Shown piece after piece: positions 47,003 through 56,592 of a DNA stretch of 64,000 bases; positions within the stretch are counted from its first letter, which is position 1, and every line of letters begins with the position of its first letter. Made by a program: the position numbers and the translations under genes. This DNA comes from Nocardiopsis sp. TSRI0078 (GTDB lineage: Bacteria; Actinomycetota; Actinomycetes; Streptosporangiales; Streptosporangiaceae). A model generated the notes under the pieces. That model was given only the letters and a program-made list of their open reading frames with translations. It did no database searches and was not told where the DNA came from. The DNA is taken from contig NZ_LWLB01000003.1 of the NCBI RefSeq assembly GCF_001905145.1, positions 124,001-188,000 of the forward strand, in the 5' to 3' direction.

Positions 47003-48111
47003 ACGGGGTACCGGATCCGGCCGTCACGAGTGTGGACGCGGCCGTCTACACCGTTCCCACCGGACGCCCCGCGGCGGACGGCACGCTCACCTGGGACTCC
47101 ACCACGATGGTGCTCGTCCGGGTGGGCGGGGGCGGCCACGAGGGGCTGGGATGGACCTACGGCCCCGCCGCCTGCGCCGCCGTCGTCCGCGACCTGCTCG
47201 CCGAACACGTCAGGGGCCGTCCCGCGCTGGATGTGCCCGCCGCACTGGAGGCCATGGTCCGCGCGGTGCGCAACGCGGGCCGGCCGGGCACGGTCGGCTA
47301 CGCGGTCTCGGCGGTCGAGACCGCTCTGTGGGACCTCAAGGCACGCCTGCTCGGCCTGCCCCTGTACCGGTTGCTCGGCGCCGCGCGCCAGAGTGCGCCG
47401 CTGTACGGCAGCGGCGGCCTGACCAGCTACACCGACGACGTACTGCGCGAGCAGCTGGCGCACTGGGTGCACGAGCAGGGCTTCGGGCGGGTCAAGATCA
47501 AGATCGGGGAGTCGTGGGGCGCCCGCGAGGGGCGCGACCTGGAGCGGCTCCGCCTGGCCCGCGAGGTGATCGGGCCCGGGGCCGAGCTCTTCGCCGACGC
47601 CAACGGCGGCTACACGGCCAAGCAGGCGATCCGGCTGGCCGGACCGATGGGCGAGCTGGACGTGCGCTGGCTGGAGGAGCCGGTCTCCTCCGACGACCTC
47701 GACGGGCTCCGGCGGATCCGGGACGCGGTCCCGGCGGACGTGGCCGCCGGGGAGTACGGCTTCGACCTGGCCTACTTCCAGCGGATGTGCGCGGCCGGGG
47801 CGGTGGACTGCCTCCAGATCGACCTCACCCGGTGCGGCGGCGTCCTGGAACTGCAGCGCGCGGCGACCGTGGCGGCCGCGCACGGCCTGGAGGTGTCGGC
47901 GCACTGCGCGCCCTACCTGCACCTCCACGCGGCGCTGTCCCTGCCGAACCTGCGCCACCTGGAGTGGTTCCACGACCACGTGCGTATCGAGGCCCTCTTC
48001 TTCGACGGTGCCGATCCGCCCCGCGAGGGCTCCCTGCGGCCGGACCCCGACCGTCCGGGCCACGGGCTCACCCTCCGGGAGGCCGACGCAGAGCGCTACC
48101 GCACCGGCTGA
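46999..48111 (+). CDS. enolase-superfamily enzyme, mandelate racemase subgroup-like
   Basis: 370 residues; ATG 46999 overlaps the previous stop (ATGA). An N-terminal capping domain is followed by a (beta/alpha)7-beta barrel. Visible catalytic residues: KxK at 166/168 in RVKIKIGESWG, metal ligands D200 (FADANGGY), E226 (WLEEPVSSDD) and E252 (AAGEYGFD), and His302 in VSAHCAPYLHLH. This pattern (Lys on one face, His on the other) is that of acid-sugar dehydratases and racemases. The substrate is not predictable by eye. Coupling to a 2-hydroxyacid dehydrogenase-like protein suggests the product of one feeds the other. Confidence 0.88.
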   Translation: MNGVPDPAVTSVDAAVYTVPTGRPAADGTLTWDSTTMVLVRVGGGGHEGLGWTYGPAACAAVVRDLLAEHVRGRPALDVPAALEAMVRAVRNAGRPGTVGYAVSAVETALWDLKARLLGLPLYRLLGAARQSAPLYGSGGLTSYTDDVLREQLAHWVHEQGFGRVKIKIGESWGAREGRDLERLRLAREVIGPGAELFADANGGYTAKQAIRLAGPMGELDVRWLEEPVSSDDLDGLRRIRDAVPADVAAGEYGFDLAYFQRMCAAGAVDCLQIDLTRCGGVLELQRAATVAAAHGLEVSAHCAPYLHLHAALSLPNLRHLEWFHDHVRIEALFFDGADPPREGSLRPDPDRPGHGLTLREADAERYRTG

Positions 48112-48237
48112 CCTCGCTCTTTCGCCTCATTTAGCTCCATACAGCCGAGTGACATACATCACTATGGGTAGGAGTTCAGTACCGTCTCTGTTGCCACTGG
48201 GACGGATGATAGGAACGCGACCACGGTGGAGGAAACC

Positions 48238-48696
48238 ATGTCCGACCGGACGTCGACCCAGGGCGCGACCAGTCTGTCCAGGCAGCCGATCCGTCTCACC
48301 GCACTCATCGTCGGAATCGTCTTCCTGCTGGTGGGCCTGATGGGATTCATCCCCGGCGTGACCACGAACTACGACCAGATGCAGTTCGCCGGGCACCAGT
48401 CCGAGGCCCAGCTGCTCGGGATCTTCCAGGTGTCGATCCTGCACAACCTGGTCCACCTGCTCTTCGGTGTGGCCGGTGTGGCGATGGCGCGTACCGCGGC
48501 GCTGGCGAAGCTCTTCCTCGTCGGCGGCGGTGTCGTCTACCTGGTGCTGTGGCTGTACGGCCTGGTGATCGACCTCGACAGCGCGGCGAACTTCGTGCCG
48601 CTCGACAGCGCCGACAACTGGCTGCACCTGGGCCTGGGCGTGGGCATGATCGCGCTCGGGTTCCTTCTGGCTCCCACCCGCAGGTCGGGGCGCTAG
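48238..48696 (+). CDS. DUF4383 four-helix membrane protein
   Basis: 152 residues; ATG 48238 with GTGGAGGAAACC upstream. A 20-residue polar N-terminus leads to four hydrophobic helices (LTALIVGIVFLLVGLMGFIPG, then LVHLLFGVAGVAMAR, LFLVGGGVVYLVLWLYGLVI, LHLGLGVGMIALGFLLAP). The His in HNLVHLLFGVAG and in NWLHLGLG are the usual family positions. DUF4383 proteins are common in actinobacteria, often stress-associated, with no defined function. The 126-base gap upstream is AT-richer than its surroundings and should hold its own promoter. Confidence 0.87.
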   Translation: MSDRTSTQGATSLSRQPIRLTALIVGIVFLLVGLMGFIPGVTTNYDQMQFAGHQSEAQLLGIFQVSILHNLVHLLFGVAGVAMARTAALAKLFLVGGGVVYLVLWLYGLVIDLDSAANFVPLDSADNWLHLGLGVGMIALGFLLAPTRRSGR

Positions 48697-48752
48697 GGCC
48701 CCTCAGCGGGGCCTGCGCCGCCCCGCACCGGCCACGGCGCCGGGAGCGTGCA

Positions 48753-48791
48753 CAAAAGAGGGACGGGCTCCGGAGGATCCGGAGCCCGTCC
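48753..48791 (-). terminator. terminator after catalase gene
   Basis: A 13-bp perfect stem GGACGGGCTCCGG / CCGGAGCCCGTCC with loop AGGAT; reading the minus strand it is followed by CTCTTTTGTG. It also faces the end of the DUF4383 gene on the other strand. Confidence 0.8.
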
Positions 48792-48813
48792 GCGCGTTCT
48801 GGCCCGGTGGGCC

Positions 48814-50472
48814 TCAGCGCTCGACCTTGTGGCGGTGGTTGGGCACGCAGTGGGTCATCGTCAGCCCCGACACGTCGCGGGGGCCGTTCTTGCCCAGGTT
48901 GGCCAGGCGCTGGCGGTCCTCGTCGGTCAGGGTCTGGCTCTGGAGCGGGTCCAGGTGCGCCACGTCCTCCGGCCCGACGCCGAGCCTCTTGCCGACGCGC
49001 AGGCCCAGGTCGTCCTCGACCAGGAGGAGGTGCCAGACCATCCGCTCCTGGATCGGCCGGTCACACTGGGAGAGCAGCGTCGCGAAGTTGTGCACGAGGT
49101 CGTCGCGCTCCCACTGCTCCATCAGGAGGTAGCGCTGCCCCGCCTGCTTGTAGTCGTTGGTGCGCACGATGCGCTTGCGGGTGAGCCTCCCCCGGATCTC
49201 CGGGCCCTGCTCGTCGTGCGTGGGGTACTGCCCCTCGCGCAGGCCGCCGGTGATGGACGGCTCGTAGTTGACGTGCGGGTTCTCCCCACCGGTGTCCTGG
49301 TGGTAGGTCATCAGGCCGTCGCGCTGGTTGGTGTGCACACTCGCGTTCTTGGCCTGGTTCACCGGCAGCTGCAGGTAGTTGGGCCCCACCCGGTAGCGCT
49401 GGGTGTCGCTGTAGGAGAAGGTGCGGCCGACCAGCATCTTGTCGTCGGAGAAGTCCAGGCCGTCCACGAGCACGCCGGTACCGAAGGAGATCTGCTCGTT
49501 CTCGGCGAAGTTGTCCGACACGTTGCGGTCGAGCACGATCCGTCCCACGGGCTTGGGCGGGAAGTCCTGCTCCGGCCAGGTCTTGGTGTCGTCCAGCGGG
49601 TCGAAGTCGAGTTCGAGGTGCTCCTCGTCGCTCATCATCTGCACGAGCAGCTCCCACTCGGGGTGGTCGCCGCGGTCGATGGCCTCGTGCAGGTCCTTGG
49701 TCGCGTGCCCGGTCTCGTTCGCCTGGATGTTGGCGGCGTCGGCCTCGGTCATGCTCCGTACGCCCTGCTTGGGCATCCACGTGTACTTGACCAGCACCGT
49801 CTCACCCACGTCGTTGACCCACTTGTAGGTGTTGACGCCGAAGCCCTGCTGGTGCCGGTAGTCCGCGGGGATGCCGCGCGGGCTGAACAGGTTGACCAGC
49901 ATGTGCATGCACTCGGGGGTCTGCGACATGAAGTCGAAGATGCGGTTCGGCTCCTGCCGGAAGGTCACCGGGTCGGGCTTGAGGGCGTGGATCACGTCGG
50001 GGAACTTGATGGCGTCGCGGATGAAGAACACCGCGAGGTTGTTGCCCACCAGGTCCCAGTTGCCGTCCTCGGTGTAGAACTTGACGGCGAATCCGCGCGG
50101 GTCGCGGGCGCACTCGGAGGAGTCGCGGCCCCCGATGACCGTGGAGAAGCGCAGCGCGATGTCGGTGCGCTTGCCCTGGCCCTGGAAGAGCTTGGCCCTC
50201 GTGTAGCGGCTGATCGGCTCGTCGCCCCACTTGCCGTAGGACTCGAAGTAGCCGAACGCGGTCACGCCGCGCGCGTGCACCACCCGCTCGGGGATGCGCT
50301 CCCGGTCGAAGTGGCTGATCTTCTCCAGGAACTGGTAGTTCTCCAGCGTGGCGGGCCCCCGTGCGCCGACCGTGCGCTGGTTCTGGTTGTCGTAGACCGG
50401 GTGGCCCTGCCGGTTCGTGAGTGTCCTGCGGTCGTCCCCGGGCGCGGATCCCTGGCTGGATACGTCGGTCAT
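48814..50472 (-). CDS. katA: monofunctional haem catalase
   Basis: Decomposes hydrogen peroxide. About 552 residues from ATG 50470-50472 ([18 protein letters not shown]); an ATG nine codons upstream at 50499 is possible, with GGAAGAGG close to it. The active-site His lies in [16 protein letters not shown] and the distal Asn in the [17 protein letters not shown] region. The proximal haem ligand Tyr is in the signature [14 protein letters not shown]. The C-terminal helical part ends [17 protein letters not shown]. Length fits the small-subunit (clade 1/3) class rather than the large 750-residue class. No adjacent Fur/OxyR-type regulator was seen. Confidence 0.96.
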   Translation of the reverse strand: MTDVSSQGSAPGDDRRTLTNRQGHPVYDNQNQRTVGARGPATLENYQFLEKISHFDRERIPERVVHARGVTAFGYFESYGKWGDEPISRYTRAKLFQGQGKRTDIALRFSTVIGGRDSSECARDPRGFAVKFYTEDGNWDLVGNNLAVFFIRDAIKFPDVIHALKPDPVTFRQEPNRIFDFMSQTPECMHMLVNLFSPRGIPADYRHQQGFGVNTYKWVNDVGETVLVKYTWMPKQGVRSMTEADAANIQANETGHATKDLHEAIDRGDHPEWELLVQMMSDEEHLELDFDPLDDTKTWPEQDFPPKPVGRIVLDRNVSDNFAENEQISFGTGVLVDGLDFSDDKMLVGRTFSYSDTQRYRVGPNYLQLPVNQAKNASVHTNQRDGLMTYHQDTGGENPHVNYEPSITGGLREGQYPTHDEQGPEIRGRLTRKRIVRTNDYKQAGQRYLLMEQWERDDLVHNFATLLSQCDRPIQERMVWHLLLVEDDLGLRVGKRLGVGPEDVAHLDPLQSQTLTDEDRQRLANLGKNGPRDVSGLTMTHCVPNHRHKVER

Positions 50473-50853
50473 GTGACTGGTCCCCCACCGAGTCGTCATG
50501 TTCCTCTTCCGACTCCCCCCTGCCCACTGCGGTGGTCGGGAACTCACGGCAGGGGAAGTTCTTACCAAGTGGAGGGAGTACGGGGACCGTCCTTCTTACG
50601 GGGCGGCCAGCGGGGGCGTGTCCCCTTCCGTTCGCCTGCTCCGGAAGCCCTCCCGGCGCCGGTGTTTCACGTGAAACCCCCGCTTCCGGCCGCGGCGTCA
50701 CGGCCCGCCCATGGATTCGCCATGAGCGGCGTGTCCTCCCCGGCCGGGCCCAGGCCCTGGCACACCGTGGGAACCCGGACCCATGCCCCCGCGATCCGTG
50801 GGTAGTGGGAGATGCCGGAGGCGCCGAGGTCCCGGGCTGATGCGGAGGCGAGC
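50473..50853. other. divergent region katA / fdhA with a distal parS
   Basis: 381 bases without a supported gene. It holds parS site 8 (50664-50677) and a loose dyad GAACT...AGTTC (50540-50561) upstream of katA, which could be a regulator site. No clear promoter hexamers were seen. Confidence 0.6.
50664..50677. other. parS site 8 (distal)
   Basis: Perfect GTTTCACGTGAAAC core between katA and fdhA, about 33 kb from the nearest other site (17927) and about 27 kb from oriC, on the opposite side of the origin from the other seven. Confidence 0.92.
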
Positions 50854-53800
50854 ATGGGTGTACGCACGTGGATCGAGTCGTGGCCGGTGTACCGGCAGCT
50901 CACCGGCGAGGACCGGATGGGCCTCGGAGCCGCCGCGAAGTCCTCGCGGTCCGAGAACCTGAGATCACGCACCGAGGACGCCGACAGGGTCGTGCAGTCG
51001 GTCTGCCCCTACTGCGCGGTGGGCTGTTCCCAGAACGTCTACGTCAAGGACGAGAAGGTCGTCCAGATCGAGGGCGACCCCGACTCCCCCGTCAGCCGCG
51101 GCCGCCTGTGCCCCAAGGGGTCGGCCAGCCTCCAGCTCACCACCGGGTCCGGCCGCGAGGAGAAGGTCCTCTACCGCCGCCCGTACGGCACCGACTGGGA
51201 GGAGCTCGACCTCGACACCGCCATGAGGATGGTCGCCGAACGGGTGGTCCGCACACGCGGCCAGACGTGGGAGCAGGAGTACGCAGGCCGGCGGGTGGCC
51301 CGCACGCTGGGGATCGCCAGCCTCGGCGGCGCCACGCTGGATAACGAGGAGAACTACCTCATCAAGAAGCTCCTGACCGCGCTTGGCGTCGTCCAGGTGG
51401 AGAACCAGGCCCGGGTCTGCCACAGCTCCACCGTCGCCGGACTGGGCACGAGCTTCGGCCGCGGCGGGGCGACCATGTTCCTCCAGGACCTGCAGAACTC
51501 CGACTGCATCGTCATCGAGGGCTCCAACTTCGCCGAGGCCCACCCCGTCGGATTCCAGTGGGTCATGGAGGCCAAGGCCCGGGGCGCCGTGGTCATCCAC
51601 GTCGACCCCCGGTTCAGCCGCACCAGCGCCCTCGCCGACCTGCACGTCCCCATCCGCGCGGGCACCGACATCGCCTTCCTCGGCGCGATCATCAACCACG
51701 TCCTCACCGAGGAGAAGTACTTCCGCGACTACGTGCTCGCCTTCACCAACGCGGCGATGATCGTCGGTGAGGACTTCCGGGACACCGAGGACCTGGACGG
51801 CCTGTTCTCCGGCTTCTCGGAGGAGGACAAGAGCTACGACGCCTCCACCTGGAGCTACGAGGACGCGGATGTGGCCGCCTCGTCCGGCAACCGCAATCAG
51901 CTGTACAAGGAGCGTCTGCAGGAGAGCCTCGACACCAGCAGGTCGGGGCGCCCCGAACAGCAGGGGTCGGGCGGCGCGGTGATCCGCAACAAGCCCCGGG
52001 AGGATCCGACGCTCACCGACCCCCGCTGCGTGTTCCAGATCCTCAAGCGCCACTACGCGCGCTACACGCCCGAGATGGTCGAGGAGATCTGCGGGATCCC
52101 GCGGGAGACCTTCCTCCGGGTGTGCGACCACCTCACCGGCAACTCGGGACGGGACCGCACCAGCGCCTTCTGCTACGCCGTGGGCTGGACCCAGCACACC
52201 GTCGGCTCGCAGTACATCCGGGCCGCCTCCATCCTCCAGCTGCTGCTGGGAAACGTCGGCCGCCCGGGAGGCGGCATCCAGGCGCTGCGCGGGCACGCCA
52301 GCATCCAGGGCTCCAGCGACGTGCCGACCCTGTTCGACCTCCTGCCGGGCTACCTGCCGATGCCGCACGCCCACGAGGAGGGGTCCCTGGACTCCTACGT
52401 CCTGGCCGCGGGCAACCCGCGCAAGGGGTTCTGGGACGGGATGCGCGCCTACACCGTCAGCCTGCTCAAGGCCTGGTGGGGGGAGAACGCGACCGCGGAG
52501 AACGACTACTGCTTCGGCCACCTCCCCCGGCTCACGGGCTCCCACAGCCACTACGACACCGTGATGGCCCAGATCGCCGGGGACTGCAAGGGCTACTTCC
52601 TCATGGGCGAGAACCCCGCGGTGGGATCGGCCAACAGCCGGGCCCAGCGCATGGGCATGGCCGAGCTGGACTGGCTGGTCGTACGCGACTTCTCGCTGAT
52701 CGAGAGCGCCACCTGGTGGAAGGACGGGCCGGAGATCGAGTCCGGTGAGAAGCGGACCGAGGACATCGGCACCGAGGTGTTCTTCTTCCCGGCCGCGGCG
52801 CACACCGAGAAGTCGGGCACCTTCACCAACACCAACCGGCTGCTCCAGTGGCACGAGCGCGCCGTGTCCCCCAGCGGCGATCGGCGCAGCGACCTCTGGT
52901 TCATGTACCACCTGGGCCGGATCATCCGCGAGATGCTCGCCGGCTCCGAGGACCCCAAGGACCGCCCGGTCCTGGACCTGACGTGGGACTACCCGTTGGA
53001 GGAGGACGGCGAGCCCGACGCGGCGGCGGTCCTGAGGGAGATCAACGGCCACGACGCCGAGGGGCGCCCGCTCAGCGTCTACACCGAACTGCGCGACGAC
53101 GGGTCGACCTCCTGCGGCTGCTGGATCTACTGCGGCGTCTTCAAGGACGGGGTGAACCAGGCGGCACGCAAGAGGCCCCACACCGAGCAGGACTGGATCG
53201 CCTCCGAGTGGGCGTGGGCCTGGCCGGACAACCGGCGCGTCCTCTACAACCGCGCGTCCGCGGACGAGAACGGCGAGCCGTGGAGCCCCCGCAAGAGCCT
53301 CATCTGGTGGGACGCCGAACAGGGCAGCTGGGTCGGGCACGACACGCCCGACTTCGAGAACCGCAAGGCGCCCGACTACCGTCCGCCGGAGGGCGTCGAG
53401 GGGGTGGACGCGCTGAGCGGTACGGACGCCTTCATCATGCAGGCCGACGGCAGGGGGTGGCTGTACGCGCCCGCCGGGCTGAACGACGGGCCGATGCCCA
53501 CCCACTACGAGCCGCAGGACACGCCGTTCACGAACCCGCTGTACGGCCACCAGCGCAACCCGACGCGGCTGACGTATCCGCACGAGTACAACATGTACCA
53601 CCCCGGCCCCGGTGCCCCGGGCTCGGACGTCTTCCCGTACGTGGTGACCACCTACCGGCTCACCGAGCACTTCACGGCGGGCGGGATGAGCAGGTGGACG
53701 CCCTACCTCTCCGAGCTGCAGCCCGAGTTCTTCTGCGAGGTCGGCCCCGAGCTGGCCGAGGAGCGCGGCTTGGAGCACGGCGGCTGGGCCACCGTCGTCA

Positions 53801-54108
53801 CGGCGCGCAACGCCATCGAGGCCCGGGTGATGGTCACGGACCGGATGGCACCGCTGCGGGTGCAGGGACGTGTGGTCCACCAGATCGGGATGCCCTACCA
53901 CTGGGGGCCCAACGGGTACTCGACGGGTGACGCGGTCAACGAGCTGATGTCGATCTCCCTGGACCCCAACGTGCACATCCAGGAGGTCAAGGCGCTCACG
54001 GCCGACATCCGCCCGGGCCGGCGCCCCCGGGGGCCCGCGCGGCTCGACCTGGTGCGGGAGTACCGGGAGCGGGCCGGAATCACGGAGCGGACGGGACTGG
54101 AGGTATGA
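50854..54108 (+). CDS. fdhA: formate dehydrogenase catalytic (molybdopterin) subunit
   Basis: 1084 residues from ATG 50854, which has GGAGGCG four bases upstream; an ATG 42 bases earlier has poor spacing. The [4Fe-4S] motif is CPYCAVGCSQNVYV with the last Cys in GRLCPKGSA. The active-site ligand to Mo/W is Cys189 (ARVCHSSTVAGLGTSFGRGG) where E. coli FdnG has selenocysteine; the codon is TGC. Molybdopterin and molydopterin-dinucleotide-binding domains follow through to about residue 1060. No twin-arginine signal is present at the N-terminus, unlike FdnG, so the active site is probably cytoplasmic. The stop overlaps fdhB (ATGA). It oxidises formate to CO2 and passes electrons to FdhB. Confidence 0.93.
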   Translation: MGVRTWIESWPVYRQLTGEDRMGLGAAAKSSRSENLRSRTEDADRVVQSVCPYCAVGCSQNVYVKDEKVVQIEGDPDSPVSRGRLCPKGSASLQLTTGSGREEKVLYRRPYGTDWEELDLDTAMRMVAERVVRTRGQTWEQEYAGRRVARTLGIASLGGATLDNEENYLIKKLLTALGVVQVENQARVCHSSTVAGLGTSFGRGGATMFLQDLQNSDCIVIEGSNFAEAHPVGFQWVMEAKARGAVVIHVDPRFSRTSALADLHVPIRAGTDIAFLGAIINHVLTEEKYFRDYVLAFTNAAMIVGEDFRDTEDLDGLFSGFSEEDKSYDASTWSYEDADVAASSGNRNQLYKERLQESLDTSRSGRPEQQGSGGAVIRNKPREDPTLTDPRCVFQILKRHYARYTPEMVEEICGIPRETFLRVCDHLTGNSGRDRTSAFCYAVGWTQHTVGSQYIRAASILQLLLGNVGRPGGGIQALRGHASIQGSSDVPTLFDLLPGYLPMPHAHEEGSLDSYVLAAGNPRKGFWDGMRAYTVSLLKAWWGENATAENDYCFGHLPRLTGSHSHYDTVMAQIAGDCKGYFLMGENPAVGSANSRAQRMGMAELDWLVVRDFSLIESATWWKDGPEIESGEKRTEDIGTEVFFFPAAAHTEKSGTFTNTNRLLQWHERAVSPSGDRRSDLWFMYHLGRIIREMLAGSEDPKDRPVLDLTWDYPLEEDGEPDAAAVLREINGHDAEGRPLSVYTELRDDGSTSCGCWIYCGVFKDGVNQAARKRPHTEQDWIASEWAWAWPDNRRVLYNRASADENGEPWSPRKSLIWWDAEQGSWVGHDTPDFENRKAPDYRPPEGVEGVDALSGTDAFIMQADGRGWLYAPAGLNDGPMPTHYEPQDTPFTNPLYGHQRNPTRLTYPHEYNMYHPGPGAPGSDVFPYVVTTYRLTEHFTAGGMSRWTPYLSELQPEFFCEVGPELAEERGLEHGGWATVVTARNAIEARVMVTDRMAPLRVQGRVVHQIGMPYHWGPNGYSTGDAVNELMSISLDPNVHIQEVKALTADIRPGRRPRGPARLDLVREYRERAGITERTGLEV

Positions 54109-54995
54109 GCGTGTCCTCGGAGAACAACGGGAGCGGAGGGCCCGAGCGGGTCGGCTTCTTCACCGACACGAGCGTGTGCATCGGCTGCAAGGCGTGCGAG
54201 GTCGCCTGCAAGGAATGGAACATGGTCCCCGAGGACGGCCTGGACTTCACGGCCATGTCCTTCGACAACAGTCAGGGGCTGAGCGCCGACACGTGGCGCC
54301 ACGTGGCCTTCGTCGAGCAGCGCGAGCCCCTCGGCTTCCAGGACCCGGGTGTGGGGCGGCCCGGGGCCGTCGACCTGGGTATGCCCTCCTTCGAGCTGCC
54401 CGGCGCCGCCGCCGGCGCGGACGAGCGGGGCGAGTTCCGCTGGCTGATGTCCTCGGACGTGTGCAAGCACTGCACCAGCGCCGCCTGCCTGGACGTGTGC
54501 CCGACCGGGGCCCTGTTCCGCACCGAGTTCGACACGGTGGTGGTGCAGGAGGACATCTGCAACGGCTGCGGGTACTGCGTCCCCGCCTGCCCCTACGGGG
54601 TCATCGACCAACGCGAGGGCGACGGCCGGGTCTGGAAGTGCACCCTGTGCTACGACCGGCTCGGCGACGGCATGGAACCCGCCTGCGCCAAGGCGTGCCC
54701 CACGGACTCGATCCAGTTCGGCGACCTCGACGAGCTGCGCGAGCGCGCGGAGAAACGCGTGGAGGACCTCCACGGGGCCGGGGTGTCCTCCGCCCGCCTG
54801 TACGGCGAGGACCCGTCGAACGGGGTGGACGGCGCGGGCGCTTTCTTCCTGCTGCTGGACGAGCCCGAGGTCTACGGGCTGCCGCCGGACCCGGTGGTGA
54901 CCACGCGCGACCTGCCGTCCATGTGGAGGCATGCCGGTGTCGCGGCCGCCGCGCTGCTGGCCGGAGTGGCCGCGACGTTCGCAGGGAGGCGCTGA
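54105..54995 (+). CDS. fdhB: formate dehydrogenase iron-sulfur (beta) subunit
   Basis: 296 residues; ATG 54105 overlaps the fdhA stop. It has four cysteine clusters for four [4Fe-4S] centres, in order: CIGCKACEVACKEW (about 25-38), CKHCTSAACLDVCPTG, CNGCGYCVPACPYG and CTLCYDRLGDGMEPACAKAC. A single C-terminal helix (AGVAAAALLAGVAATFAG) anchors it to the membrane, as in FdnH. It transfers electrons from the Mo subunit towards the quinone pool through the NrfD-type subunit. Its stop overlaps the next start by one base (TGATG). Confidence 0.94.
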   Translation: MSVSSENNGSGGPERVGFFTDTSVCIGCKACEVACKEWNMVPEDGLDFTAMSFDNSQGLSADTWRHVAFVEQREPLGFQDPGVGRPGAVDLGMPSFELPGAAAGADERGEFRWLMSSDVCKHCTSAACLDVCPTGALFRTEFDTVVVQEDICNGCGYCVPACPYGVIDQREGDGRVWKCTLCYDRLGDGMEPACAKACPTDSIQFGDLDELRERAEKRVEDLHGAGVSSARLYGEDPSNGVDGAGAFFLLLDEPEVYGLPPDPVVTTRDLPSMWRHAGVAAAALLAGVAATFAGRR

Positions 54996-56089
54996 TGAGC
55001 ACGTCGGACGTGACCAAGGAGGGCATACGCGGGCAGCGCCCCGGACGGGAGGCGATCACGGGTGCCGCCGACGTCGCCGGGAAGGAGCAGCGCCGCCGGC
55101 GCGGCGGGCGCCGCGGAGGGAGGGGGCGTGGAGAGCCCACGCGGGTGCCCGACGCCGAGTTCCGCTCCTACTACGGCAAGCCCGTCCTCAACCAGATCGT
55201 GTGGGAGGCTCCCGACATCGGCGGGTACCTGTTCCTGGGCGGGTTGGCGGGGGCGTCGTCGGTGCTCGCCGCCGGTGCCGAGCTGACCGGGCGCCCGGAG
55301 CTGGCCCGGCCGCTGAAGTACACCGCCCTGGGCGCGATCTCCGGTTCCACGGTCGCGCTCATCCACGACCTGGGACGCCCCGAGCGCTTCCTCAACATGC
55401 TGCGGGTGTTCAAGCCGACCTCGCCGATGAGCGTCGGGTCGTGGATCCTCATGACCTACGGCCCCCTCGCCGGGGTCGCCGCCGCGACCTCCCTCACCGG
55501 GTGGTTCCCGCGGACCGGCCGAGCGGCCACCCTCGGCGCCGCGGCGATGGGACCGCTGGTCGCCACCTACACGGCACCGCTGGTCTGCGACACCGCCGTA
55601 CCCGCCTGGCACGACGGCCACCGGTACATGCCGTTCGTGTTCGCCTCCTCCGCCGCCGCGGCGGCGGGCGGGGCGGGCCTGGTCACCGCACCCCTGGCGC
55701 AGAGCGGCCCCGCGCGCCGCGCGGCCGTGGGCGGTGCCCTGCTGGAGACGGCGCTCTCCAGCACCATGGAGCACCGGATGGGGCTCTCCGGTGAGCCCTA
55801 CCGCCGGGGCCGTGCGGGGGTGTTCGTCCGCACCGCCAAGGCGCTCACCCTGGCCGGGGCCGCCGGCGCGGTGCTCGGCCGCCGCAGCCGCCTCCTCTCC
55901 GCGGTCAGCGGCGCGGCCCTGCTCGCCGGCTCGGCCTGCACCCGCCTGGGGGTCTTCCACGCCGGGAAGCAGTCCGCCGCCGATCCCAGGTACACGGTGG
56001 TGCCGCAGCGCCGTCGGATGGCCGAGCGGGAGGCCGCACGGGAGGGCGGGGACGCCTCCGCTCCCCCGGCGCGCGAGCCGGGGGACTGA
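54995..56089 (+). CDS. nrfD: NrfD/PsrC-type membrane subunit of formate dehydrogenase
   Basis: 364 residues; ATG 54995. A basic, Arg/Gly-rich cytoplasmic N-terminus (about 60 residues) precedes about eight membrane helices typical of NrfD polysulfide-reductase subunits (GYLFLGGLAGASSVLAAGAE, ALIHDLGRPERFLNMLRVFK, SPMSVGSWILMTYGPLAG, PLVATYTAPLVCDTAVPAW). It replaces the dihaem cytochrome b of FdnGHI, so electrons should go to menaquinone without haem b. The TSPMSVGSW and DLGRPERF motifs line the quinone site. It is the last gene of the fdh operon and ends six bases from the convergent phosphoribosyltransferase gene. Confidence 0.9.
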   Translation: MSTSDVTKEGIRGQRPGREAITGAADVAGKEQRRRRGGRRGGRGRGEPTRVPDAEFRSYYGKPVLNQIVWEAPDIGGYLFLGGLAGASSVLAAGAELTGRPELARPLKYTALGAISGSTVALIHDLGRPERFLNMLRVFKPTSPMSVGSWILMTYGPLAGVAAATSLTGWFPRTGRAATLGAAAMGPLVATYTAPLVCDTAVPAWHDGHRYMPFVFASSAAAAAGGAGLVTAPLAQSGPARRAAVGGALLETALSSTMEHRMGLSGEPYRRGRAGVFVRTAKALTLAGAAGAVLGRRSRLLSAVSGAALLAGSACTRLGVFHAGKQSAADPRYTVVPQRRRMAEREAAREGGDASAPPAREPGD

Positions 56090-56094
56090 AGGGG

Positions 56095-56592
56095 TCAGGC
56101 GTCGCGGACCTGGTCCGGGCGGGAGACCACGGGCGGTTCCACCGACCAGGGGAAGTTGATCCACCGGTCGGTGTGCTTCCAGACGTACTCACACTTGACC
56201 AGCGACTGCGGCTTCTCGTAGATCACGGCGCTGCGGACCTCGGCGACGTGCTCGACGCAGAAGTCGTGGACGAGCTTGAGGGTCCTGCCCGTGTCGGCGA
56301 CGTCGTCGGCGACGAGGACCCGCTTGCTGCTGAGGTCGACCACGTTGGGCACGGGGGGCAGCATGACGGGCATGTCGAGCGTGGTGCCGACCCCGGTGTA
56401 GAACTCCACGTTCATCACGTGCAGGTTCTTGACGTCGAGCGCGTACCCCAGGCCGCCGGCGACGAAGAGTCCGCCGCGCGCGATGGACAGGATCATGTCG
56501 GGCTCGAACCCGTCGTCGGCGACCGCGCGGGCCAGGTCGCGGATCGCGGTGCCGAAGAGCTCGTAGCTCAGGTTCTCGCGCTCGTCGCTCAC
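56095..56592 (-). CDS. purine phosphoribosyltransferase (Gpt-like)
   Basis: 165 residues; GTG 56590-56592 with GAGGGGAAG upstream. The frame stays open far upstream without conserved sequence. The type I PRTase fold has the PRPP-binding motif VLVADDVADTGRTLKLV and the hood region LSIARGGLFVAGGLGYALD. This matches actinobacterial hypoxanthine/xanthine-guanine phosphoribosyltransferases that salvage purine bases. Substrate range is not certain. It converges with the fdh operon and is divergent from the E1alpha gene. Confidence 0.88.
   Translation of the reverse strand: MSDERENLSYELFGTAIRDLARAVADDGFEPDMILSIARGGLFVAGGLGYALDVKNLHVMNVEFYTGVGTTLDMPVMLPPVPNVVDLSSKRVLVADDVADTGRTLKLVHDFCVEHVAEVRSAVIYEKPQSLVKCEYVWKHTDRWINFPWSVEPPVVSRPDQVRDA

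Noticed and set aside
48166..48171. GGGTAG upstream of the DUF4383 gene as a SigB -10
   Set aside because: No matching -35 at the right distance, and the hexamer deviates from GGGTAT/C; too weak to call.
51418..51420. Selenocysteine at the formate dehydrogenase active site
   Set aside because: The codon is TGC (Cys), not TGA, and the frame has no internal stop.
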